Positions 45,318 to 53,879 are shown, numbered from the stretch's first letter. The stretch is DNA of 64,000 bases from Eubacterium sp. (GCA_017433295.1 JAFRHL010000026.1:62001-126000), one strand, 5' to 3'. Notes: generated by a model from the letters alone, not told the origin. Program-made: numbers and translations.

Positions 45318-45545
45318 TCAGACCATTATTTTTCTTGCCAGTTCATCACTGACGGCCACCCGGCTTTCCTTGACCTTTACGATCAGGTTTTTGCCCAGTG
45401 AACTTACAACACTGACTTCGCCTCCGACATTGAAGCCCAGGTCCGCCAGATGTTGTTTTACTTCAGGATTTCCGCCAATCTTTTTGATGATCTGGGGCTT
45501 TCCTGCTTCAGCATAAATAAGAGGCATCATAGCTCCTCCCTCCAT
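45318..45545 (-). CDS. feoA: FeoA family protein, first copy
   Basis: 75 residues: MPLIYAEAGKPQIIKKIGG preceded by MEGGAM, then HLADLGFNVGGEVSVVSSLG and VKVKESRVAVSDELARKI, the FeoA fold. The start could be the Met at 45530 (MMPLIYAEAG) rather than 45545. First gene after the iron-regulated promoter. Confidence 0.88.
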   Translation of the reverse strand: MEGGAMMPLIYAEAGKPQIIKKIGGNPEVKQHLADLGFNVGGEVSVVSSLGKNLIVKVKESRVAVSDELARKIMV

Positions 45546-45577
45546 TCCGAATCCCTGCGTATCCCCACAGAGTGTTT

Positions 45578-45607
45578 ATCAGATGGGAGTTTAAACTCCC
45601 ATCTGAT
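45578..45607. promoter_or_regulatory. Perfect 30-bp palindrome in the feo leader
   Basis: ATCAGATGGGAGTTT and its exact complement, centre at 45592/45593, between the promoter and feoA. In RNA it gives a 13-pair hairpin at the 5-prime end of the feo transcript; stabilisation or attenuation are possible. Confidence 0.6.
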
Positions 45608-45614
45608 ATAATTA

Positions 45615-45699
45615 TTAGCATACGCTAACTGACGATCAATAAAAAAGTTAGAATCCTCTAACTATTCATTAGTATAATTAGCAAACGCTAACTTGTCAA
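45615..45699 (-). promoter_or_regulatory. feo promoter with three TTAG-N6-CTAA-type operators
   Basis: Minus-strand sigma-A promoter: -35 TTGACA (45694-45699), 17-bp spacer, -10 TATACT (45671-45676). One operator (TTAGCGTTTGCTAA) fills the spacer; another inverted repeat AGTTAGAGGATTCTAACT lies at 45646-45663 near +1, and a third (TTAGCGTATGCTAA) at 45615-45628. The sites resemble DtxR/IdeR half-sites and face the dtxR-like gene. Confidence 0.75.
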
Positions 45700-45802
45700 G
45701 TATTTTTTCATTTTAGGGGAGGAATCTCCGTATGAGATTGCCTGATACGCAATTTTATGTTATTCTATTCCTAATCAGCGTTAAAAAAAGGGGGAAATTC
45801 AA

Positions 45803-46237
45803 ATGGCATTACAGGAATCCGGAGAAATGTACCTTGAGACAATATATATTCTTTCACAAAAGTCATCTGCTGTCCGCGCCATCGATGTGGGCGAGTATAT
45901 GGGTTACTCCAAACCCTCCGTCAGCCGGGCTGTCGGGCTGCTGAAGGATGAAGGACTTGTGAAAAGGGACCGCGAAGGTTACCTGAAGTTAACGGAAGCC
46001 GGGACTATTCTGGCCAGGCGTATCTACGAGCGGCACACTGTCCTTGCCCGTCTTTTCATGAATCTCGGCGTAGATGAAGAGACCGCCACAAAGGATGCCT
46101 GTCGAATCGAACATTATATCAGCGAGACGACCTTTGCAGCAATTAAAAATCATATGGAAAAATACAGCTCCCGGGAGATAAAGGAGACAGGGGACGGTTC
46201 TCTGTCTCCTTCTATGGCACGACGTGACCGGGGTTAA
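45803..46237 (+). CDS. DtxR/MntR-family metal-dependent repressor
   Basis: 144 residues: N-terminal winged helix (VRAIDVGEYMGYSKPSVSRAVGLLK) and dimerisation/metal domain. DACRIEHYI supplies Cys100, Glu103, His104, matching the Cys-type site of DtxR rather than the Glu-type of MntR, so iron is the likely corepressor. RBS GGGGGAAA. Divergent from feo across the operators and probably controls all four box-bearing promoters. The last 18 residues from about Lys127 (KETGDGSLSP) are encoded by a REP-like palindrome, so the native end has been replaced; no SH3 domain. Confidence 0.9.
   Translation: MALQESGEMYLETIYILSQKSSAVRAIDVGEYMGYSKPSVSRAVGLLKDEGLVKRDREGYLKLTEAGTILARRIYERHTVLARLFMNLGVDEETATKDACRIEHYISETTFAAIKNHMEKYSSREIKETGDGSLSPSMARRDRG
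46183..46209. repeat. REP-like palindrome (2 of 7)
   Basis: GGAGACAGG-GGACGGTTC-TCTGTCTCC, inside the 3-prime end of the dtxR-like gene. Forms a large inverted pair with the copy at 46254. Confidence 0.85.
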
Positions 46238-46253
46238 GAAACCGGGTAGGTAA

Positions 46254-46280
46254 GGAGACAGAGAACCGTCCCCTGTCTCC
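46254..46280. repeat. REP-like palindrome (3 of 7), inverted copy
   Basis: GGAGACAGA-GAACCGTCC-CCTGTCTCC, ending one base before the stop codon of the leftward permease gene. Confidence 0.85.
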
Positions 46281-48602
46281 TTATTCAGTATCCCTTAACA
46301 CCTCATCCATGGGCACTTTCCTGATCTTTATATATTCCAGAACTGCGATAACCATATAAGAAAGAACTCCAATGGCAAAGACCTTCACATAGACGGGCTC
46401 CGGGACATAGAGGGCCATCCATCCGGTCATCTCCCGGATCATCATATACCGGAAGAGTACTGCAAGGAACTTATAATCCAGGGGGATGCTGACCAGGAAA
46501 AACAGGATTACCATGAGGGAGGTGGGAAGCAGGTAAAGGCTTCCGATCTCGCGGTTATGGTAGCCCAGGATCTTGGCCAGGGAAATGGAACGGCCGTTTT
46601 TTTCAATGATAATCTTTGTCAGCAGGTAGATTACCACCAGGAATATGGCCACGGCAAAGACGTTGACCAGATTCATCATCCCTCCCATGGACCGGTCCAG
46701 CTGCCGGGAGATCTTGGTAAGGGCCTCTATATCAATGATTGTACCGATATATTTCCTGTCAATATCGGTGATCTCGGTATCGGAAAAGTAGCCGCAAAAG
46801 TAATCTTCCTCTTCCCCGAAAAGTTTATTCATTTCCTTCCTGTTCATAAAGAGGGACAGGCTTCCCCGGTAATTGTATATCCCTGCCACTTTAAAGTCAT
46901 AGGTCTTGTCTTCATAGGCCTCCTTCAAAGTAATTCTGTCCCCTTTTTTCAACTCATATTTCTCAGAAAAACTGACCGAGACAAAAGCCTCTCCTTCCGG
47001 AATGGAGGCTTTAAAGTATTTACTGTCCGGTTCCACGCCATAGCAGTTGATCTCCTCACTTTTATAGAAACCGTCGCTGATGGTCTTCAGAGTCCGGATA
47101 CTGAATTTCTCCGCATCCTCGTTGTCCGTCTCCACACTGTAGGAAAACACCATCATGTTAAGCAGGGACCATACCTTCTGGTCTTTTAGTGTATCGCCTG
47201 CCGGTATAGTGAGCATATACTGGTAATTACTCAGCATATTTGCAGACAGCTCCTCCTGATAATGGGTGAGGACGGCCGGCAGGGCGACCCCGAAAAGCAG
47301 CAGCAGGGTGGAAAAGGCAATCCCGGTAAAAAGGATCAGCCAGGATGTCAGATTCTGCAGGATCACCCGCAGATGGAATCGGATAAAAAAAGGAATCCCC
47401 TTGTATAGAGGAAGAGCCCTTCCCTGCTTTCTGCCGTTCAGGTCCCTCCGGATAAACTTAAGGGGCGGCAGGGCCAGTTTTCTAGTAAGGATCAGCAAAT
47501 TGATCACGAGCATCATGATCACCGGGATCACCGTGGTCAGGACAAAGGCTTCCCCGTTCCAGATGGTCACATAGGTAGGAAGGCTGTAGCTGCCATAGTA
47601 CATGGCTGCGCAAAGCTCTTTAAAATAAGTATATCCCGTGATATTTCCCACCAGGGCCCCGATCAGGGTAACGATGACCGGCATGGTCATATAGTGGCTT
47701 ACCAGTTCGCTTCTGCTGTAGCCGGAGGCCCTCAGGGTGCCGATGACAGCGGCCTCCTTCATGATGGTATTGCTGGTGGTGATGGCGAAAACAAAGGCCA
47801 TGATGCCAATTATAATATAGAGGAGGATCAGCATCATGGCACGGTCAGAACTCATATCCTCTCCGGCAAACCGAATGGCCTGATTCTGGTAGCGGGGCAC
47901 AAAATCAGTTAATGAAACCTCGCCGCCTATCTTCTCCATCAGGTCCTCCGAGATTTCCTTCTCCTTCGCTTCCGTATCAGGAAATTCTCCGTATTTCCAA
48001 GCATAACACCAGGTCATCTTTTTTTCATCGAAATCATCAAAGATCTCCCTGCTTACCACGCCCACGCCAAACTTAATGGAATCAAACATGGCATCGCTGT
48101 TATCCGAGAAAAGGGCGCTGTAGTCGGAAAGGGCCACCAGGCCCGTGATCTTGAAGCTGCGGGAGGAAGTTGAGATCTCATCCCCCACCGACAGCCCGTT
48201 GTTGTCCGCATACATCCTGTCAATGGCAATCTCATCCTTTCCTTCAGGAAATTTTCCCTCCATAAGGCAGACTTTGTTGACCTGATCCCGCATGGCATAA
48301 AAACGCATGGTACTCCCGTTGGTAAGCTTCCGCTCCGTATAGAAGTTTTCATACAGCCGGATGCCCAGGTCCGATACTGCTTTTGTCTGGGCCCGGTTCA
48401 TCCTGTGTCCCGTCTCAAAATGTCCATCTTCAATATTGTATTTTTCGAAGCTTTCCCGGTAGGCGGTGATCATACTGCCGTCTGCCACAAGAAAGCCGCT
48501 GATCAGCCCGATGGTCAGAGAAAGCAGAAGAAAGATCACCAGGTATTTTCCGAACTCAGACCTGAGTTCCCTGGGAAGCCGCCTGTTCAGAGGGTTTCTC
48601 AT
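46281..48602 (-). CDS. ABC transporter permease, FtsX/MacB type
   Basis: 773 residues from ATG at 48602, with GGAG 8 bp upstream. Membrane helix near the start (GKYLVIFLLLSLTIGLISGF), a large extracytoplasmic domain (about 45-245), helices at 255-390, a second extracytoplasmic part, and C-terminal helices, i.e. the duplicated FtsX layout. Starts 3 bp after the ATPase stop. Iron-box control suggests export related to metal or envelope stress; substrate unknown. Confidence 0.9.
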   Translation of the reverse strand: MRNPLNRRLPRELRSEFGKYLVIFLLLSLTIGLISGFLVADGSMITAYRESFEKYNIEDGHFETGHRMNRAQTKAVSDLGIRLYENFYTERKLTNGSTMRFYAMRDQVNKVCLMEGKFPEGKDEIAIDRMYADNNGLSVGDEISTSSRSFKITGLVALSDYSALFSDNSDAMFDSIKFGVGVVSREIFDDFDEKKMTWCYAWKYGEFPDTEAKEKEISEDLMEKIGGEVSLTDFVPRYQNQAIRFAGEDMSSDRAMMLILLYIIIGIMAFVFAITTSNTIMKEAAVIGTLRASGYSRSELVSHYMTMPVIVTLIGALVGNITGYTYFKELCAAMYYGSYSLPTYVTIWNGEAFVLTTVIPVIMMLVINLLILTRKLALPPLKFIRRDLNGRKQGRALPLYKGIPFFIRFHLRVILQNLTSWLILFTGIAFSTLLLLFGVALPAVLTHYQEELSANMLSNYQYMLTIPAGDTLKDQKVWSLLNMMVFSYSVETDNEDAEKFSIRTLKTISDGFYKSEEINCYGVEPDSKYFKASIPEGEAFVSVSFSEKYELKKGDRITLKEAYEDKTYDFKVAGIYNYRGSLSLFMNRKEMNKLFGEEEDYFCGYFSDTEITDIDRKYIGTIIDIEALTKISRQLDRSMGGMMNLVNVFAVAIFLVVIYLLTKIIIEKNGRSISLAKILGYHNREIGSLYLLPTSLMVILFFLVSIPLDYKFLAVLFRYMMIREMTGWMALYVPEPVYVKVFAIGVLSYMVIAVLEYIKIRKVPMDEVLRDTE

Positions 48603-48604
48603 TG

Positions 48605-49327
48605 TCACCACTCCAGTTCCGCCGCGGGTATCCTGGATGCGTTTCTGCGCTGGTCCCGGATACGTCCGTCTCTCATACGGACCACCATATCAGCCATCCC
48701 GCCTATGGCTTCATTGTGGGTAACCATGATGACCGTATTGCCATATTTTTGATTTACAGTCTCTATTAAATGTAATATTTCCCTGGAGGTCTGATAATCC
48801 AGGGCACCCGTAGGCTCATCGCAAAGAAGGATATCCGGATTCTTCACGATGGCCCGCCCGATGGCGGTCCTCTGCTGCTGGCCGCCGGACAGCTGGTTGG
48901 GCAGCTTGCTCCGGTGATCATATAGTCCCAGCGTATGCAGGAGTTCGTCCACGTCAAGGGGACTTCCGGAAAGATATGCCCCCACCTCAATATTCTCTCT
49001 CACAGTCAGGTTGGGGATCAGATTGTACATCTGGAATATATACCCCAGATGCTTTCTGCGATACCTGGTAAGCTTCTTCTCATTCATCTGGCCCATCCGG
49101 TCTCCATCAATGATGATCTCTCCCGAATCAGCCCGGTCAATGCCTCCAATGATATTCAACAATGTGGATTTACCGGAGCCGGATGGCCCCAGCAGAACGC
49201 AGATCGATCCCTTCTCCACACTAAGGTCGATCCCTTTAAGGACCTCGACCCGGCCTTCATCTCTGCCAAAGCTTTTCTTCAGATCATTTATCCTTAAAAA
49301 CATATTATCCGTATCTCCTGCAGACAT
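48605..49327 (-). CDS. ABC transporter ATP-binding protein, LolD/MacB type
   Basis: 240 residues with [18 protein letters not shown] (Walker A), [17 protein letters not shown] (Q loop), [15 protein letters not shown] (signature) and [12 protein letters not shown] (Walker B), VMVTHNE (H loop). AAGGAG 9 bp before ATG. Couples with the permease downstream. Promoter at 49412-49456 bears the iron operator. Confidence 0.95.
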   Translation of the reverse strand: MSAGDTDNMFLRINDLKKSFGRDEGRVEVLKGIDLSVEKGSICVLLGPSGSGKSTLLNIIGGIDRADSGEIIIDGDRMGQMNEKKLTRYRRKHLGYIFQMYNLIPNLTVRENIEVGAYLSGSPLDVDELLHTLGLYDHRSKLPNQLSGGQQQRTAIGRAIVKNPDILLCDEPTGALDYQTSREILHLIETVNQKYGNTVIMVTHNEAIGGMADMVVRMRDGRIRDQRRNASRIPAAELEW

Positions 49328-49411
49328 CAGAAAATACTCCTTTCATCCCTTCACAACAAATTGGCTGCCGCCGGTTATAGACCCCTTCTAATAGTTTTCT
49401 CTTTGAGGGTA

Positions 49412-49456
49412 GTTAGTTTTTTCTAACATTATATTTATTCCTCAATACTGTGTCAA
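49412..49456 (-). promoter_or_regulatory. Iron-regulated promoter of the ABC exporter
   Basis: Minus strand: -35 TTGACA (49451-49456), 17-bp spacer, -10 TATAAT (49428-49433), and directly after it GTTAGAAAAAACTAAC (49412-49427), the same operator type as at feo and DUF2325. Confidence 0.75.
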
Positions 49457-49549
49457 GTACCGTATTTATACCCGATATAAAAAACTGGAACAGATGGTGA
49501 TTTTATGATATAGTAAAGATATATAATATTTAAGAAAGGAGTTGTTTTT

Positions 49550-50650
49550 ATGTATCGTCCACGACATCTTCTTACTGGAATCTTTTTGTTCCTGATCCTG
49601 TTTTCTCTTCTCCGTTTACATACTAATGCTGCGATTGTCCCGGCCGGAAACAAGGGATATTGCAATGTAACCATAACAGGATCCAACAATTCAGTGACCA
49701 TCTCGGGAAGCATTTCTTCCCAGTACACCCGAAGCCCTTATAACTATATATTCGGTAAACTGTTCATAGACGGGGTTGAGCTGAAAGACTTCACCTATCA
49801 GACAAGCATAGGGAGACAGACCATCAGCCTCAGCAATATCAGAAACATCCAAACCGGTTATCACACAGCGTTCCTTCAGGTTTATAATAAGGAGACCGGG
49901 AAATTAGTAGATCTTCTTTACAAAACTCACATAGCCTACAATGGCATCAATAGCCAGCCTACTTATAAAGGAAGGTTTGATGTATATCAGAAGTATTTTT
50001 ATTATTACCCCTACAATATGGCTCTCGCCAACCAGCAGGGCAAACTCTATATGGAATACAAAAAAGCAGGCAGTAAAACATGGAAACGAACTGGTTACAT
50101 GACAGCCAACGCCATCAAGCTTTATACAAGCCAGAATTACACCATCAGTGGTCTGAAGCCCAATACAAAGTATAATATCAGGATACGGTACGGCGATTAC
50201 GTCACCTATGATACCGGCATTTATGGAGATGGAAAATCTTATTTCTTCGGAGGTCCCGTATTGAACTGCGGTACCATCATGACAGGGAAGGCCAAAGCGC
50301 CAAATATCAAATCAATAAATGTTAAGGCCGTCAATGTCAGATACCATAAAATCCGCCATTATGGATCCTATACCGGGGTCTATCTTTATACCGAAAAATT
50401 CTATACATGCAGATTTAAAGTGACCGTCCGGCTAAAACAGAAAACCGGAGCGAAAGGACTGTGGATAAACGGAAAATATGTAAAAGGAAACAAAATGGTT
50501 TATACCACCGTATTCAGTCCGTATCCGAATTACTATGTGAAAAAACCACCAAAAGGATTAAAGAAGTATTCTGTATCCATATGTTCTTATCAAAACAAGA
50601 GTTATGGCGGCTTTTCCAGATTAAGAACAAAAAAGGTAAAAATCAAATAA
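49550..50650 (+). CDS. Secreted protein of unknown function, Tyr/Lys-rich
   Basis: 366 residues, RBS AAAGGAG. Signal peptide LLTGIFLFLILFSLLRLHTNA. Residues 30-130 form an immunoglobulin-like beta domain (NVTITGSNNSVTISGSISSQ), 160-215 resemble a fibronectin type III unit (YTISGLKPNTKYNIRIRYGD), and the basic tail is strand-rich. High Tyr and Lys content. Looks like an adhesin or wall-binding protein, but I recognise no family. Confidence 0.7.
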   Translation: MYRPRHLLTGIFLFLILFSLLRLHTNAAIVPAGNKGYCNVTITGSNNSVTISGSISSQYTRSPYNYIFGKLFIDGVELKDFTYQTSIGRQTISLSNIRNIQTGYHTAFLQVYNKETGKLVDLLYKTHIAYNGINSQPTYKGRFDVYQKYFYYYPYNMALANQQGKLYMEYKKAGSKTWKRTGYMTANAIKLYTSQNYTISGLKPNTKYNIRIRYGDYVTYDTGIYGDGKSYFFGGPVLNCGTIMTGKAKAPNIKSINVKAVNVRYHKIRHYGSYTGVYLYTEKFYTCRFKVTVRLKQKTGAKGLWINGKYVKGNKMVYTTVFSPYPNYYVKKPPKGLKKYSVSICSYQNKSYGGFSRLRTKKVKIK

Positions 50651-50743
50651 GCATCTGCCCGGCTCAGATGCTCAAGCCGGCGCCGGCACCCTGAAGTTGT
50701 GTCATGCGCCGGAAAAAGCCTTACTCCTTTGTAAGATGCTCGG

Positions 50744-50769
50744 CGGGACGGACCTGTTATAACAGGTCC
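50744..50769 (+). terminator. Perfect palindromic terminator
   Basis: GACGGACCTGTTA and its complement, followed on the plus strand by ATACTTTTTATT. Overlaps the 3-prime end of the ATPase pseudogene; may end the secreted-protein transcript. Confidence 0.55.
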
Positions 50770-51992
50770 GTCATACTTTTTATTCCTATGGCAAGTGTTG
50801 TTGCATTATGAAATAGTGCAGATCTTGTGGGCTGGATCACTCCGGCGATACCTGCTGCGATCAGGAAAGAATTGATGCCCACAATGGAACGGTAATTCCG
50901 TTGGATCCTTTTCATAAGGGCCATGCTGATAAGACGCAGCCTGATCAGGGAACAGAGATCATTTCCATTTAAGGTGATATCCGCAATCTCCCTGGCAATG
51001 GCAGCGCCGTCACTGATGGCAAGCCCCACATCCGCCGCGGACAGGGCCTTATCCTCCGGCAGCACTTCTGAATAATAACGGTCTACTCCCACCGCTTTTG
51101 CCACAGAGGCTGCCGTTTTCTCACTATCTCCGGTCATCATCACGATCTGGCTAAACCCATTTTCCCGAAGACTCCGAACTACATCAGCGGCTTCTGCCCG
51201 CAGGGGATCCTCGATCAGTATCACAGCGGCAAGCTTTCCTTCCACCGCCAGGTAGAGATGGGAGTACTGTTCGGGAAGGGCATTGAATTTTCGTTTCTGT
51301 CCCCGGGCCGCCGCTTCGTCCACCACGGCCTTTGCAATGGAATGGGGGAAATGCTCCTCCAGACAGGCAGCGAGCCGAAGTGCTTCCTGCGGATCCCAGT
51401 TTCCGAAAGCGACCACATCCGCCACCCTGGGTGCGGCTTTGGTCAGAGTACCCGTCTTATCAAATACGATGGTATCCGCCTCTGCCACTGCTTCCAGGAG
51501 CTTTCCTCCCTTTACGGACATTCCATACCGGCCAGCTTCTCTGATGGCTGACAATACTGAAATGGGCATGGCCAGCTTCAGGGCACAGGAGAAATCCACC
51601 ATGAGTACAGAGAGAGACCGGGTCAGATCTCCTGTCAGTGCATATACCAGGCCGGAACCCAGAAAAGTATAGGGGACAAGACGGTCCGCCAGCTGTTCTG
51701 CCTGACTTTCCAGACTTGATTTCAATTTTTCCGACTCTTCGATCATGGTAATGATCTTCTCATAACGGCTTTCGCCGGAGCCCTGCTTCACACGGATCAC
51801 AAGTTCCCCTTCTTCTGCTGCAGTCCCGGCAAATACCATACTTCCTTTCGTCTTGCGTACCGGCAGAGGTTCCCCGGTCAGGGATGCCTGATTCACCATG
51901 GCCTCCCCTGATTCCACCAGACCGTCAAAGGGAATCACATTTCCCATATGGATATGGATGCAGTCATTCTCCCTAATCTGGTCAAAAGGCAC
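50757..51992 (-). pseudogene. Metal P1B-type ATPase, main fragment with internal deletions
   Basis: 411 codons covering the actuator and catalytic domains (LTGEPLPVRKTKG, VVDFS-like VDFSCALKLAMP, TIVFDKTGTLTK, MMTGDSEKTAASVAKAVGVD). Compared with the family, three blocks are missing: the segment before LVPFDQI with a frame change; about 45 residues between AARGQK and RKFNALPEQ; and the block between LPEDKA and LSAADVGLAI that holds the essential GDGVND hinge. It cannot be an active pump. Probably once a metal transporter of the iron regulon. Confidence 0.8.
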
Positions 51993-52204
51993 CAGGATCT
52001 CCCCGTCTCCAGCAACATCATGACCGATCCGGCCGTACCAAAATCGCCCCGGAGAATGGAGGCGGTTATTGCTGCCGCATCAAGGACTTCAACTTCCAGC
52101 CGGCCTTTTCGCAGGGAACCAAGCCCTTTCTTTAAGAATGATAATGACTTTAATCCTATGCGGAGCTTTAAGAGGGGGGGCGGGAAGAAACAGCCGGCAT
52201 CCAA
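51935..52204 (-). pseudogene. Metal P-type ATPase, N-proximal fragment
   Basis: Different frame from the main fragment. PPPLLKLRIGLKSLSFLKKGLG, then LEVEVLDAAAITASILRGDFGTAGSVMMLL is the usual first membrane region; after SVMMLL the frame runs off. A run of seven C (minus strand) before PPLLKL marks one frameshift. Confidence 0.75.
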
Positions 52205-52225
52205 ACCTTAAAAGGACCTTCTGAA

Positions 52226-52456
52226 TCAGGCGTTCCTTATATACCTTATTAAGAGCCCGGCCGGAATGCTCCTTTCCGGATCTTCCCGAAAGGATATGGC
52301 GGCATCGGCCGTCCGCTCATAGACTTTCACCCTGTTAACCCCGGGTACATCCTCCAGGAACCTTTGCAGAGCATCTGCCCGCGCACAGTCAAGCCTTCCT
52401 GTGTCCAAATGGACACGGATCCGGCCTTTTAACTCGTCTTTCACATAGAATTTCAA
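52226..52456 (-). pseudogene. HMA-like N-terminal domain of the broken P-type ATPase
   Basis: 76 codons from TTG with RBS GAGGTGG, directly after DUF6110. GRIRVHLDTGRLDCARADALQ and VPGVNRVKVYERTADAAISF form the heavy-metal-associated fold, without the CxxC motif. A frameshift after LLIR (next frame reads KVYKERLIQKVLL) separates it from the rest. Could still yield a free HMA-like protein. Confidence 0.7.
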
Positions 52457-52744
52457 TTATTCCACCTCAGTCCCGGATTCAGGCAGGTCCGTGTACTCTT
52501 CCACACCTTTGCGTTCTTCGTTGATCATCAGGGCACCCTCGTAGATATCTTCAGCATTCTCCTGAATGATCGTCACCCGGTCCATGATACAATCCTTAGC
52601 CCGAAGAACAGCAGCCGTAGTATGGGTATAGACCTTCTTGGCATCGCTGCCGGACAAAGCCCGTATACCTGCGGTACCAAACAGTACACCCCCAGCAAAA
52701 GTTCCTACTTTTTTCCAGTTGATTTTTTCTAACAGCTCAAACAT
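52457..52744 (-). CDS. DUF6110 family protein
   Basis: 95 residues: FELLEKINWKKVGTFAGGVLFGTAGIRALSG includes a short glycine-rich hydrophobic helix, then AVLRAKDCIMDRVTIIQENAEDIY and an acidic tail. Such proteins typically precede a metal P-type ATPase, as here. Membrane-associated partner of unknown role, now next to a broken pump. Confidence 0.8.
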   Translation of the reverse strand: MFELLEKINWKKVGTFAGGVLFGTAGIRALSGSDAKKVYTHTTAAVLRAKDCIMDRVTIIQENAEDIYEGALMINEERKGVEEYTDLPESGTEVE

Positions 52745-52768
52745 ACTTCTTTCCTTTCTCCTTTTAGA

Positions 52769-52836
52769 TTAGCATTTGCTAACTATGATTTGTTTTTAAA
52801 CTGCCGTTATATTTAACGGCAGTTAGTCTATGCTAA
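52769..52836 (-). promoter_or_regulatory. Box-hairpin-box iron module without a -35 element
   Basis: Operators TTAGCAAATGCTAA (52769-52782) and TTAGCATAGACTAA (52823-52836) flank the perfect hairpin AACTGCCGTTA/TAACGGCAGTT (52799-52824). The layout copies that at 53764-53834, but where TTGACA should be there is a REP-like palindrome. Confidence 0.65.
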
Positions 52837-52842
52837 TATTAA

Positions 52843-52869
52843 GGAGACAGGGGACGGTTCTCTGTCTCC
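52843..52869. repeat. REP-like palindrome (4 of 7)
   Basis: Same 27 bp as at 46183. Lies 7 bp beyond the distal iron box of the DUF6110-ATPase promoter, covering its expected -35 region. Confidence 0.85.
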
Positions 52870-52903
52870 CCTTTCTTTCTATAAATATATTTTAGCGCCC
52901 TCT

Positions 52904-53464
52904 TCAGCACAGATCCGTCCGGACTGTCAGCTGAAGCAGGGATTTGCCCATAGATAATCCTCTACGATAGGCTTCTGTACATTTCCTGAACTTCACAAAA
53001 GTCTCTCTCGCTTCCTTTTCATTACCATATGCCTTCCAGCATCCTGTACATTTTACTCCACATCGGGAGTCCTTCATAAAACACTTCACGTCCTCAGGAG
53101 GATAGCCCAGAAACAGACCAACCTCATGGGGGAATTCATCATCCTGCGCCATATGCCGGATCAGCTGAACGACACAGTTTCCCGCGCTGCCGCAGCAATA
53201 TCCTTTTGCATTAAGGATCTGCCGTGCCTTGGGACAATTGAGGTCCCTGTCCAGATAATCCGGCCTGTATAAATATACCAGAGCTTTTTTATCTGTTTTC
53301 CGAAGTATCACAACCCGGATTCCCTTCTCCCCCAGCAGCCTGTTCAGCTGCCGCAGTTCTTCAATAATATCCTGTCCGTCTTCGATGTTTACCGGAAACA
53401 TATTTCCGGTTTTCAGCCCTGCCAGAGTCGGAGAACATTGGTCAATCAATAATTGTTCAGACAT
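52904..53464 (-). CDS. DUF3793 family protein
   Basis: 186 residues from ATG at 53464, overlapping the DUF2325 stop (TAATG). Cys-rich: AKGYCCGSAGNCVVQLI, FPHEVGLFLGYPPEDVKCF and KCTGCWKAYG are characteristic of DUF3793, often found beside flavodoxin and iron genes. May bind a metal cluster. Longer upstream starts fall within DUF2325. Confidence 0.88.
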   Translation of the reverse strand: MSEQLLIDQCSPTLAGLKTGNMFPVNIEDGQDIIEELRQLNRLLGEKGIRVVILRKTDKKALVYLYRPDYLDRDLNCPKARQILNAKGYCCGSAGNCVVQLIRHMAQDDEFPHEVGLFLGYPPEDVKCFMKDSRCGVKCTGCWKAYGNEKEARETFVKFRKCTEAYRRGLSMGKSLLQLTVRTDLC

Positions 53465-53742
53465 TATGCCATCTGCTCCTTTAAGATATCTCTCAGAGAG
53501 TTTACGGAACTGGTGTGGGAACGAACGACCTTCGTGTCCCCGCAAACACAGGTCAGAGCGCACCGGACAATCTTGTGTGAGATTGTGTGGGTAAATAGGA
53601 TCAGAAGATCCGGTGTTCCGATCCTGCTTTTCATATCAGCGCAAGGTTTACAGAATACTTTTGCTTTGTATCCGAACTTCCGACAGACATTCGAATACTG
53701 ACGTTCCATACATTCATTTCCACCGAGTATTACAACGCTCAT
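53464..53742 (-). CDS. DUF2325 family protein
   Basis: 92 residues: MSVVILGGNECMERQYSNVC, CKPCADMKSRIGTPDLLILF and SHKIVRCALT, the DUF2325 pattern (Rossmann-like with Cys). First gene of a two-gene unit with DUF3793, directly controlled by a perfect iron-box promoter. Molecular role unknown. Confidence 0.85.
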   Translation of the reverse strand: MSVVILGGNECMERQYSNVCRKFGYKAKVFCKPCADMKSRIGTPDLLILFTHTISHKIVRCALTCVCGDTKVVRSHTSSVNSLRDILKEQMA

Positions 53743-53763
53743 TAAACTCCTCCATTTTATAAG

Positions 53764-53863
53764 TTAGTATACGCTAACTACAACAGCTTTTTAATCCGCC
53801 GTATCATATAGCACGGCGGTTAGTTATGTCTAACATTATAAGCAGTTACCGGAATTTTGTCAA
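53764..53863 (-). promoter_or_regulatory. Iron-regulated promoter of DUF2325-DUF3793 with box-hairpin-box leader
   Basis: Minus strand: -35 TTGACA (53858-53863), 17-bp spacer, -10 TATAAT (53835-53840), operator GTTAGACATAACTAAC (53819-53834) at +1, hairpin CCGCCGT/ACGGCGG with a loop near 53794-53818, then a second operator (TTAGCGTATACTAA, 53764-53777) shortly before the RBS. Confidence 0.78.
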
Positions 53864-53879
53864 GTACTTACGGCAAAAA

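Noticed and set aside
46254-46280. CRISPR-like repeat or insertion-sequence ends for the GGAGACAG palindromes
   Set aside because: Copies are not regularly spaced, have no spacers between them and enclose no transposase.
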